Positions 13,840 through 20,088 of a DNA stretch of 23,409 nucleotides are shown here, in pieces. Both the position numbers and the translations under genes were made by a program. The stretch comes from GWB1-38-13 sp964488535 (GTDB taxonomy: Bacteria > Patescibacteriota > Microgenomatia > UBA8517): NCBI GenBank assembly GCA_964488535.1, contig CAZAUT010000022.1:1-23409 (forward strand). The letters run 5' to 3'. Each line of letters opens with the position of its first letter. The first letter of the stretch is position 1. A model generated the notes under the pieces. The model had not been told where the DNA came from and did no database searches. It saw only the letters and a program-made list of their open reading frames with translations.

Positions 13840-14796
13840 ATGTCCGACAAAATTAACGATACAACCATAATCGGAAGTGGCCCATCGGCTTTGACGGCTG
13901 CGATTTATACAACCCGAGGGAATGCTTTCACGTTAATAATCGGCGGGGAGAATTGGGGAGGGCAACTGATGTTGACTACCTTAGTTGAAAATTTTCCCGG
14001 TTTTCCCCAAGGAATTCAGGGGCCGGAGTTAATGACGAATATGCGTCGTCAGGCGGAAAAATTCGGCGCGGAATTTGTAGAGAAGAATGCGGTAAAGTTA
14101 GAACTTACAAAGTCACCTTTTGAAATAACCGACAGCGCGGGAGTTATTCATAAAACCAAAACAATAATAATTGCTACAGGCGCCTTGACTCAATGGCTTG
14201 GCGTACCAGGCGAGAAAGAATTGATCGGACGCGGTGTTGCAACCTGTGCGCCGTGTGACGCGCCTTTTTATAAAGACAAGATTGTTGCCGTTGTCGGAGG
14301 GGGAGATTCCGCCATGGAGGAAGCGAATGTACTGACGAAATATGCGAGTAAAGTTTATCTCTTACACAGAAGGGATGAATTTAAAGCCTCGAAAGTGATG
14401 CAGGACAAGGTATTTGCAAACAATAAGATAGAAATTATGTGGAATACGGAAGTCAGGAGGATAGAAGGAAAGGAAAAAGTGAAAAGTGTAATTATTTTTA
14501 ATAATAAAGAAAACAAAGAATCGGAGCTGACCGTTGATGGAATATTTGTAGCAATTGGACACAAACCGGATAGCGATATTTTCAAAGGAATTATTGGGAT
14601 GGACGAAAAGGGGTACATTCTGAAAAATCAAAAATCAAAAATCAAAAATCAAAAAGATTTACCGACGATGACGAACGTTCCCGGGGTATTCGTATCCGGA
14701 GATGTTGCCGATAAGCGCTACAAACAGGCGGTCACCGCAGCAGGAATGGGGTGCATGGCCGGATTAGACGTATTGGGGTATTTGGAGGGAGTATAA
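13840..14796 (+). CDS. trxB: Thioredoxin reductase (NADPH)
   Basis: 318 aa. FAD-binding GSGPSA (12-17), redox pair in ATCAPCD with Cys136 and Cys139, NADPH-binding GGGDSA (153-158), HRRDEFKAS (176-184) for the 2'-phosphate pocket with Lys where E. coli has Arg, and GDV...YKQAVTAAG at the end. It transfers electrons from NADPH to thioredoxin. The frame opens upstream at 13717, but that extension is AT-driven hydrophobic sequence and homology plus a -10 box point to 13840. A block at about 262-273 (KNQKSKIKNQKD) is coded by a tandem heptamer and adds residues just before TNVPGVFVSGD. Confidence 0.95.
   Translation: MSDKINDTTIIGSGPSALTAAIYTTRGNAFTLIIGGENWGGQLMLTTLVENFPGFPQGIQGPELMTNMRRQAEKFGAEFVEKNAVKLELTKSPFEITDSAGVIHKTKTIIIATGALTQWLGVPGEKELIGRGVATCAPCDAPFYKDKIVAVVGGGDSAMEEANVLTKYASKVYLLHRRDEFKASKVMQDKVFANNKIEIMWNTEVRRIEGKEKVKSVIIFNNKENKESELTVDGIFVAIGHKPDSDIFKGIIGMDEKGYILKNQKSKIKNQKDLPTMTNVPGVFVSGDVADKRYKQAVTAAGMGCMAGLDVLGYLEGV
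14623..14650 (+). repeat. Heptamer tandem repeat (AAAAATC x4) inside trxB
   Basis: Four exact AAAAATC copies, followed by AAAAAG. Because 7 is not a multiple of 3, the repeat is read in all three phases, giving KNQKSKIKNQ. It lies in a surface-loop position before the conserved PGVFVSGD. Confidence 0.85.
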
Positions 14797-14842
14797 CAAT
14801 TATAACCATTATAACCGTTATATTGTGCATAAAAAACCCTTC

Positions 14843-14861
14843 TTGACAAGAAAGGTATATT
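14843..14861 (+). promoter_or_regulatory. TTGACA / TATATT pair upstream of the DsbA-like gene
   Basis: TTGACA (14843-14848), 7 nt, TATATT (14856-14861), the same arrangement as before trxA. TTGACA sits in the loop region of an imperfect hairpin (CCCTTCTT-GAC-AAGAAAGG). Confidence 0.35.
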
Positions 14862-14878
14862 AAAAGAGAATAGAAAAC

Positions 14879-15703
14879 ATGGTCAAAGAGGATATATCGA
14901 GAAAGGAAGAAAAAGGCCTCTTTGAGAGGCTTGGTCCTTCGTTTGTTATTATTTCGGTGATTTTGGCTTTTGCTGTTGGTGTTTTGTGGGAGAAGGTTGG
15001 GAATCTTGAGGGTAATGGGACTGAAACAACTTCAAAAGCAACACCGACAACGGCAAAGACACAACAGGATGCCCCCACAGTTTCTTTAAACCAGGTAAAA
15101 GGACTGTTCGATAAGGATATTGTTAAGTTTGGTAACAGTGAAAGGAAAGTATTGTTTGTCGAGATTTCCGATCCCAGTTGTCCGTATTGCCAGATAGCAG
15201 GCGGAAAAAATCCGGAGTTATCGGGACAAAATGAACGTTTTAAGTATGTTTCGTCAGGAGGTACTTACGTTCCTCCCGTGCCGGAAATGAAAAAACTTAT
15301 TGATCAGGGGAAAGCATCGTTCGCATATATCTATACAAACGGACACGGGGCAGGGGAAATGGGAGCAAAAGCAATGTACTGTGCATTTGAGAAAGGCAAG
15401 TATTGGGAAGTTCACGACCTTCTTTATACCAACAAAGGCTACGAGCTGATGAACAACACGGTAAAAAACGACAAGTCAAAAGCCGGCGATTTGGCTGCAT
15501 TTCTTAAATCTGCTGTTTCCGAATCGGAGATGAAGGCCTGTCTTGAAAGCGGAAAATATGATTCAAGACTGGCTTCGGATTCCTCGTTGGCTAAGAGCTT
15601 GGGTGTAACGGGAACTCCCGGATTTCTTGTTAATTCCACTGTTTTTAGAGGAGCGTATAGTTACAAAGATATGGAAAGTGCAGTAACGACGGCGCTGAAG
15701 TAG
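14879..15703 (+). CDS. Membrane-anchored DsbA-like thiol:disulfide protein
   Basis: 274 aa. A cytosolic basic/acidic start is followed by a membrane anchor at about 20-37 (PSFVIISVILAFAVGVLW), then a Thr/Ala-rich linker (48-66) and an extracytoplasmic thioredoxin-fold domain. Active site DPSCPYC with Cys101 and Cys104, and cis-Pro in TGTPGFLVNS (Pro247). Two more cysteines (168 and 221) flank the inserted helical domain and could form a structural disulfide. It probably oxidises or isomerises disulfides in exported proteins. No VKOR or DsbB partner is encoded in the window. It follows trxB by 82 nt and ends the redox cluster. Confidence 0.9.
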   Translation: MVKEDISRKEEKGLFERLGPSFVIISVILAFAVGVLWEKVGNLEGNGTETTSKATPTTAKTQQDAPTVSLNQVKGLFDKDIVKFGNSERKVLFVEISDPSCPYCQIAGGKNPELSGQNERFKYVSSGGTYVPPVPEMKKLIDQGKASFAYIYTNGHGAGEMGAKAMYCAFEKGKYWEVHDLLYTNKGYELMNNTVKNDKSKAGDLAAFLKSAVSESEMKACLESGKYDSRLASDSSLAKSLGVTGTPGFLVNSTVFRGAYSYKDMESAVTTALK

Positions 15704-15960
15704 CTTCAGTTATTTTCTATTTTTCAATTTTCTATTTTCCATTAATATTTCTATATTAGAATTTTCTTTTCGGCGGTTAATATTGAAGAAGTAAATATTT
15801 TCATAAATTCTATTGCTTCCGATTGGATTGTTGTCATGTATTCAATTTATCAATTGCTGAATTGAAAATGATATATTCGAATATAAATGGACGATTAAAA
15901 ATAATTAAATAGAAATTTGTGGAGAAACAGGAATGTTAAATGGAAAATTATTGTAGTGTT
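15704..15960. other. AT-rich intergenic DNA, no gene seen
   Basis: Begins with a pyrimidine-biased run of TTTTCTATTTTT words, the only block in the window with that strand bias. No convincing promoter, terminator or coding frame. Confidence 0.5.
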
Positions 15961-15968
15961 TCGAGAAT

Positions 15969-16022
15969 TTTTGTAAATTACCACTGCTGCCGATCCCCAG
16001 ACGTTGAAAGATTTGTTGATGC
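15969..16022 (-). pseudogene. Duplicated fragment of the trmH-like gene 3' part
   Basis: 54 nt identical to 17022-17075 except for one substitution. In the minus direction it encodes GINKSFNVWGSAAVVIYK, motif 3 of the SpoU methyltransferase gene at 17005. No further similarity continues on either side, so it is an isolated scrap of about 18 codons, about 1.05 kb from its source and in the same orientation. Confidence 0.8.
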
Positions 16023-16053
16023 TCCAAGATGCATCAGAACAAATATCAAATCG

Positions 16054-16374
16054 TTATTTTTTTAAAAATTCGGATACGATTTTACCGGCATATTCCGCTT
16101 CCGGTAGTCCTGCTTCCATTGCCCTGGTGCGTAAAACTGCCAGAGCTTTCTCGTTTAAATCAAGAAAATTTCTTCTTTGTGTGTTGTAAAGCTTACCGCC
16201 AATCCATTCAAAATTTCCCGCCGATATATTAGCACGGATAAATTCGCTTAAACTTCCGTGTCCGATAGGACAATTTCCGAATTCTTCAATTTCGACAGAT
16301 GAAACTCCGCAGGTTCTGGCTTTTCCGAAAAAAGATGTAAAAAGAACAGTTTTGGTGGGTTCGTGTTCACTCAT
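16054..16374 (-). CDS. Unknown 106-aa protein with a near-perfect SD
   Basis: No family recognised. The protein is soluble, with CGVSSVEIEEFGNCPIGHGSL in the middle (two Cys and a His), INAxAGNFEW-like segments and a helical C-terminus (EKALAVLRTRAMEAGLPEAEYAGKI). The start is well supported: AGGAGGTGAT lies about 6 nt before the ATG (16381-16390 on the + strand). Together with the AT-rich promoter-like DNA behind it, this suggests a well-translated leadered mRNA, unlike most genes here. It stands between the trmH scrap and nrdR. Confidence 0.65.
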   Translation of the reverse strand: MSEHEPTKTVLFTSFFGKARTCGVSSVEIEEFGNCPIGHGSLSEFIRANISAGNFEWIGGKLYNTQRRNFLDLNEKALAVLRTRAMEAGLPEAEYAGKIVSEFLKK

Positions 16375-16380
16375 TTGTTA

Positions 16381-16390
16381 TCACCTCCTT
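16381..16390 (-). promoter_or_regulatory. Strong Shine-Dalgarno sequence
   Basis: Reads AGGAGGTGAT on the minus strand, complementary to the 16S 3' end, about 6 nt from the ATG at 16374. One of only three such sites in the window. Confidence 0.7.
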
Positions 16391-16549
16391 TCGCATATCA
16401 ATATATAATAATTATTTATATTATTGGAAGTTAACACGGCTAATGATAGGGCAGGTAGCGGACAGTAATTAGGGGAATATGGAAATAATTAAGCATGATA
16501 AATGTAATCAAAACTTGATTATATACAGATAATATGACAATATGTATAC

Positions 16550-17008
16550 ATGAATTGTCCTTTTTGCGGTAGTTCGCAGGTAATGGTTTCAAATTCAAGA
16601 TCCAATGTACTTAAGAATAAAATCTGGAGAAGGAGACACTGCTTGAGTTGCAATAATGTTTTCACAACTTACGAGAAGATTCATTTATCCCATTTGACTG
16701 TTATTAAAAAGTCGGGAAAAAGGGAGCGTTTTAACAGGGCAAAGCTATTTGCCAGTATTTATCATTCTTGCCTTGATAAAAAGGGTGTTGATAGAGGCGA
16801 CGCAAGTCAATTCACCGAAAATATTATAAACAGAGTGGAGAATGTCATACTGAAAAAGAAAAGAAAAGTGATCACTACCACCGAGATTAAAGAATATGTA
16901 CTAAAGATTTTAAGAAAAAGATCTCCCGATACACTTCTTCGTTATTTGGCATATAGGGAAGGAAATGACAGAAGAAAACTGGTCGGCTCGATAAAAAAAT
17001 ATTTCTAA
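16550..17008 (+). CDS. nrdR: Transcriptional repressor NrdR
   Basis: 152 aa, normal length. A zinc ribbon with Cys3, Cys6, Cys31 and Cys34 (MNCPFCGS and HCLSCNNVFTTYE) is followed by an ATP-cone domain starting VIKKSGKRERFNRAKL. NrdR senses dATP/ATP and represses ribonucleotide reductase genes by binding paired NrdR boxes. No nrd gene or clear NrdR box is visible here. No SD; the upstream DNA is AT-rich with several -10-like words. Its TAA overlaps the stop codon of the convergent trmH-like gene. Confidence 0.95.
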   Translation: MNCPFCGSSQVMVSNSRSNVLKNKIWRRRHCLSCNNVFTTYEKIHLSHLTVIKKSGKRERFNRAKLFASIYHSCLDKKGVDRGDASQFTENIINRVENVILKKKRKVITTTEIKEYVLKILRKRSPDTLLRYLAYREGNDRRKLVGSIKKYF

Positions 17009-17532
17009 ATATTTTCAAGAATTTTGTAAATTACCACTGCTGCCGACCCCCAGACGTTGAAAGATTTGTTGATGCCGTACATCGGAAGCTCGACAATAAC
17101 GTCCGACTCCCTTAATACTTCTTCGGATACACCATTGGTTTCGTGGCCAATGACGATGGCGCAGGGAATTTCAAGTTGATCAGATATCAGTGAATAGTTA
17201 ATTGAGTTAGGGTGCTGTTCAACAGAAATTATCTGAACCCCCTCTTTTTTAAGTTCCTTTACTGCATCAGATGCAGAATTGTACCTGACCCAAGGAACCC
17301 AATTTTCCGTCCCCACCGCTGCTTTGTGAATTCTGGAAGACGGTGGATAATCCGCGTTACCGCAGATGTACATTTTGGCAACTCCGGTTGCATCTGCAAG
17401 GCGGAAGAGAGACCCGATGTTATATGTGTCAAGGACGTTATCCAACACCAAATATATCGGATTTCGTTTGATGTTTTTTGTCTCTTCCTCGCTTGGATCT
17501 GATACACGAAGTTGTTTTGAGTTTAGTTTCAT
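17005..17532 (-). CDS. SpoU/TrmH-family RNA 2'-O-methyltransferase
   Basis: 175 aa SPOUT enzyme that methylates ribose 2'-OH in tRNA or rRNA using S-adenosylmethionine. Motif 1 LDNVLDTYNIGSLFRLADA with Asn38, motif 2 VIGHETNGVSEEVL (Gly129, Glu131) and motif 3 ELPMYGINKSFNVWGSAAV (Ser157, Asn159) are all present. It lacks the N-terminal RNA-binding domain of RlmB, so it resembles small TrmH/TrmL-like forms; the target base is unknown. An extended -10 (TGC-TAAAAT, 17539-17547) ends 6 nt before the ATG, with no SD. Convergent stop-codon overlap with nrdR. A piece of its 3' end is duplicated at 15969-16022. Confidence 0.88.
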   Translation of the reverse strand: MKLNSKQLRVSDPSEEETKNIKRNPIYLVLDNVLDTYNIGSLFRLADATGVAKMYICGNADYPPSSRIHKAAVGTENWVPWVRYNSASDAVKELKKEGVQIISVEQHPNSINYSLISDQLEIPCAIVIGHETNGVSEEVLRESDVIVELPMYGINKSFNVWGSAAVVIYKILENI

Positions 17533-17538
17533 TGATGT

Positions 17539-17547
17539 ATTTTAGCA
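17539..17547 (-). promoter_or_regulatory. Extended -10 for the trmH-like gene
   Basis: On the minus strand TGC precedes TAAAAT, ending 6 nt before the start codon: a leaderless arrangement. Confidence 0.5.
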
Positions 17548-17680
17548 GGAAGATATGAAGATATTAAGATACCAGGATATAAAGATACCATGAGAGTGAA
17601 ATTATTGACCGATTTCCGAAATGTCAATTTACCTGTCGGTAGGGAGGGAAAAGACGGTCCTCTCTGGGGCGGAGACCGGA
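17548..17680 (+). repeat. Short GATATTAAG-word block plus a REP-like palindrome
   Basis: 17550-17592 carries GATAT/GATACC words in the same + orientation as the other blocks. 17656-17677 (GGTC...GACC with CTCTCTGGGGCGG between) resembles the palindrome cluster at 11221-11250. Confidence 0.6.
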
Positions 17681-17723
17681 ATGTCCAGGAATTTTGTAAA
17701 CCCCGATATTTTTGTTTGATGTG

Positions 17724-17732
17724 TGGTATAAT
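17724..17732 (+). promoter_or_regulatory. Extended -10 promoter (TGG-TATAAT) of the RRM gene
   Basis: A perfect TATAAT at 17727-17732 preceded by TGG, with no matching -35. The predicted start near 17739 gives a leader of about 220 nt. Confidence 0.6.
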
Positions 17733-17738
17733 AATTTA

Positions 17739-17959
17739 TATTCGAGTTTTTTAAGCTTGAATGAAACTTGTTTTTCTTGAAGGTTGATATCTGGACTTCA
17801 AATCAAAGTCATTTATTCACTGGCAGAAGCAGGTTGAAAATTGGGATAGTTTAACAGGCGTTTCATTTAAGAGACCCTGTTGGATAGTGCTTTGCACATC
17901 CAGCAAGGTCCCGTGAGATAGCTTGAAAAGCTTATCTCACTGGGAGGGGGTGAGTATAA
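17739..17959 (+). promoter_or_regulatory. Structured 5' leader of the RRM gene
   Basis: Two strong hairpins end just before the SD. Hairpin 1 (17873-17910): GACCCTGTTGGAT pairs with ATCCAGCAAGGTC (one C-A mismatch, one G-U pair), then a bulged A, GTGC/GCAC and a TTT loop, 17 pairs in all. Hairpin 2 (17913-17940): GTGAGAT/ATCTCAC plus AGCTT/AAGCT with one bulge and a GAA loop, 12 pairs. The SD GGGAGGGGGTGAG follows directly. The layout suggests translational control, perhaps autoregulation by the RRM protein or a temperature response. Confidence 0.6.
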
Positions 17960-18322
17960 ATGACTAAAAGATTATTTGTAGGTGGTCTTCCTTACAGTGT
18001 TACATCGCAACAGCTGAACGACATGTTCGCTCCGTTTGGGACGGTAACATCTGCCAATGTTATTACCGATAAATTTACCGGTAACAGCAAAGGCTTTGGT
18101 TTCGTTGAATTTGATGACGATAAAGCAGCCGATGAGGCAATCAAGAAATTAAACGAAAGCGAAGTCGGAGGAAGAAAGATAACCGTAAACGAAGCCCGTC
18201 CAATGGAAGAAAGGGGTCCTAGAAGTTTTGGAGGTGGAGACAGAAGAGGCGGATTTGACAACAGAAGAGGCGGAGACAGAGGAGACAGAAGAGGTGGATT
18301 TAGAGGCGCAGGTAGTAGGTAA
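17960..18322 (+). CDS. RRM-type RNA-binding protein with RGG tail
   Basis: 120 aa. One RNA recognition motif with RNP2 LFVGGL (5-10) and RNP1 KGFGFVEF (44-51), then a Gly/Arg/Asp-rich tail (about 84-120) with RRGG repeats. It resembles cyanobacterial Rbp proteins, which bind RNA and are often cold-responsive. It is cytosolic. Its SD is strong but purine-extended. The tail is coded by GGAGACAGAAGAGG repeats. A hairpin follows the stop. Confidence 0.93.
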   Translation: MTKRLFVGGLPYSVTSQQLNDMFAPFGTVTSANVITDKFTGNSKGFGFVEFDDDKAADEAIKKLNESEVGGRKITVNEARPMEERGPRSFGGGDRRGGFDNRRGGDRGDRRGGFRGAGSR

Positions 18323-18336
18323 GTGACGGGTGACAA

Positions 18337-18370
18337 GTAACAAGTTATAAAGATATTTTTAACTTGTTAC
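18337..18370 (+). terminator. Hairpin after the RRM gene (terminator-like)
   Basis: GTAACAAGTTA (18337-18347) pairs perfectly with TAACTTGTTAC (18360-18370), 11 bp with a 12-nt loop. A second TTGTTACTTTTAA follows (18379-18390). The U-tract is weak, so termination is plausible, not certain. The words also belong to the intergenic repeat vocabulary. Confidence 0.45.
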
Positions 18371-18392
18371 CACTGACTTGTTACTTTTAACT

Positions 18393-18662
18393 ATGGCTAA
18401 TAATTGTCAGAGTGTGTGTATAAGATGCGGGAAACAGAGGGTTTATGTTGATTCAACAAAAGAACTCGTTAATTCGACGTGGGTATATACGACCACCGCG
18501 GTTTGTCCCGACCCAGAGTGCCAAAAACTTGTCAGCGCCATGCTCGACAAAGAACAATCGGTGAGGGATAAGGTGAACGAAGATCATGCAAGAGATAAGA
18601 TCTTGAGGGATAAGAGGATGAAAAGAAGACACAGGAGAAAGGCACTAGTAACTAGGAACTAG
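18393..18662 (+). CDS. Small zinc-ribbon-like basic protein, unknown
   Basis: 89 aa. CIRCGKQR (about 8-15) and CPDPEC (about 38-43) give a C-x2-C...C-x4-C pattern likely to bind zinc. The C-terminal half is strongly charged and helical with an Arg/Lys cluster (RMKRRHRRK). It may bind nucleic acid. The last residues (ALVTRN) are coded by intergenic-repeat-like DNA (ACTAGTAACTAGGAACTAG), so the natural end may have shifted. Five in-frame codons upstream are ignored. It lies 70 nt after the RRM gene. Confidence 0.65.
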   Translation: MANNCQSVCIRCGKQRVYVDSTKELVNSTWVYTTTAVCPDPECQKLVSAMLDKEQSVRDKVNEDHARDKILRDKRMKRRHRRKALVTRN

Positions 18663-18663
18663 A

Positions 18664-18850
18664 GGGGAAGTATGTTGTATGGTATATGGCGAAAAAAGAA
18701 AGCATGTAGTATGTGGAATGCAGGAAGAAAGAAAGTGTATAACGTATTATGTATAAAGTATTAAGTATTATGGGAGAAGGAAAGATACAGAAATACTCCG
18801 ATACCGGATATTGCGATGTTAGGATACTACGATACTTCGATATTGGGAGA
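18664..18850 (+). repeat. Intergenic mosaic repeat (block B)
   Basis: Module order: GTATGTTGTATGGTATATGG, GTAGTATGTGGAATG, GTGTATAACGTATTATG/TAAAGTATTAAGTATTATGG, then GATAC/GATATT words. It parallels block A and keeps the + orientation although the next gene is on the minus strand. Confidence 0.8.
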
Positions 18851-18852
18851 AA

Positions 18853-19461
18853 TTAGGAATTTGATTCAGATGACACTTTTGTTGAAAATCCGACGATTGC
18901 TTCAAGGGGTTTTGAACATAAATCTGATAACAGATATGAAGTAAGGCGGACATGGCCTTCAAGCAGTTTCAATTTTGTATACTTTTTTCCGGTATTAATT
19001 ATTATTATTTTCGGAAATTCACCTCCGTTGTCAATATATTTTGCAAGTTCCCAAAATTGTTGATTGCTTTCGTTAAATAGCATAACACCTTTTTTAACAC
19101 TTTCCGCGCCGTCTTTGGCCAATCTTGTGCCTCCCGAGAGTTCAACCCAATAGTCGTAATTTATATACTTGACTCTATTAAGATCTCTTTTTGACAAAAG
19201 CATTATTTTCCAGGAAACTTTTGTTGGGAAATCATGGAAAAGAGAATTGTTTTGTTTGTACCCACGAAGTTTTCCGAGTATTTTAATACGAAGGGAGTTT
19301 TCTTTTTTATCCTTCAAATCGGGATTATTGGTTATATCGAGGTTAATATGTAAGACCTTTGAAATATTAGATACTTCCTTCTTCCATCTTTTTGAATTAA
19401 ATTCCGCCTTCAAAAATTCGGAAACCATTTCATTTTCGGATGAATTACGTACAAATTTCAT
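18853..19461 (-). CDS. Unknown protein with a ParB/Srx-like EGH-R segment
   Basis: 202 aa. The segment KLLEGHVRLTSYLL near 165-180 resembles the EGHRRL nuclease/NTPase box of ParB-like folds, preceded by a strand PKIIIIN, but the rest gives no support and no HTH is visible. It is Lys/Asn-rich with no signal peptide. A TATAAT box (19469-19474, minus strand) ends 7 nt before the ATG with no SD. The C-terminal residues abut repeat block B. Confidence 0.6.
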   Translation of the reverse strand: MKFVRNSSENEMVSEFLKAEFNSKRWKKEVSNISKVLHINLDITNNPDLKDKKENSLRIKILGKLRGYKQNNSLFHDFPTKVSWKIMLLSKRDLNRVKYINYDYWVELSGGTRLAKDGAESVKKGVMLFNESNQQFWELAKYIDNGGEFPKIIIINTGKKYTKLKLLEGHVRLTSYLLSDLCSKPLEAIVGFSTKVSSESNS

Positions 19462-19468
19462 GAGTTTG

Positions 19469-19474
19469 ATTATA
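19469..19474 (-). promoter_or_regulatory. -10 box of the ParB-like gene
   Basis: TATAAT on the minus strand, 7 nt from the ATG at 19461: a leaderless arrangement. Confidence 0.45.
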
Positions 19475-19529
19475 TATGATAATTTGTAGTTTTGTGATTT
19501 TACGGCTTTTTTGCCCGGAGTATACAGTC

Positions 19530-19543
19530 AGGTGTGCACACCT
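19530..19543. promoter_or_regulatory. 14-bp perfect palindrome AGGTGTGCACACCT, candidate operator
   Basis: It lies between divergent genes (18853 minus, 19595 plus) and 7 nt upstream of a TTGACT hexamer (19551-19556). Length and symmetry suit a dimeric repressor or activator. Confidence 0.5.
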
Positions 19544-19594
19544 ATAGTTCTTGACTTCTCTCTCTTTCTTATGTAAGCTTGGCTTTATTGAAAT

Positions 19595-19972
19595 ATGACA
19601 AAGGCGGAAGACAGTCGGGAATTAGATGGGAACAACCAAGACCATCAAAATTTATTGGCTACGCTTGCCGATTGCCATATTCTACTTGGCGATTATGAGA
19701 CGGCAACCCGGTATTATAGTCAAATTCGGGGAAGGGAAGTGAGTTCTTATGAACTGCATCTGGAAAGACAGTTGTGGCAATCCGAATTGACAGAAACAAA
19801 AAGACGTTGGATGGAAAGAGAACTTGATAGAGTCAGAAGCGGCATAAGACCATTGAAACCGCATGAAGAAATTATGGCATTAAACAAAATTGCCAATGAA
19901 GCGCGGGCGAAAGGGAAAATATCTTTGGCAGAAGGTTTTTACAACGAAGAATTAAGCAATGTTTCTCCATAA
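19595..19972 (+). CDS. Unknown TPR-like helical protein
   Basis: 125 aa. LLATLADCHILLGDYETATRYYSQI (about 20-44) has the length and Ala/Tyr/Gly pattern of a tetratricopeptide helix pair, and the C-terminal IANEARAKGKISLAEGFYNEEL looks like a second. These usually mediate protein contacts. No signal peptide. Upstream lie a palindrome and a TTGACT hexamer; the -10 is weak and there is no SD. Confidence 0.6.
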   Translation: MTKAEDSRELDGNNQDHQNLLATLADCHILLGDYETATRYYSQIRGREVSSYELHLERQLWQSELTETKRRWMERELDRVRSGIRPLKPHEEIMALNKIANEARAKGKISLAEGFYNEELSNVSP

Positions 19973-20088
19973 TATTTAATTTTGCGATTGGTTATAGCAT
20001 TCATTGAAAATTTAGCCATATATTTTCCATGTGGAGCTACAATTTCATACATGGTATGGGATTATAAAGGATTTTAAAGGAGTTTGTT

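Noticed and set aside
13717..14796. Long form of thioredoxin reductase with a hydrophobic N-terminal extension
   Set aside because: The extension is AT-driven Phe/Tyr-rich sequence from inverted repeat words, while the conserved start and a -10 box lie at 13840.
16501..16549. NrdR box upstream of nrdR (autoregulation)
   Set aside because: The DNA is AT-rich, but no pair of sites resembling the ACACWATATATWGTGT consensus is present.
20027..20054. Terminator hairpin CCATGT/ACATGG between convergent genes
   Set aside because: Only a 6-bp stem with a 16-nt loop and no U-tract.
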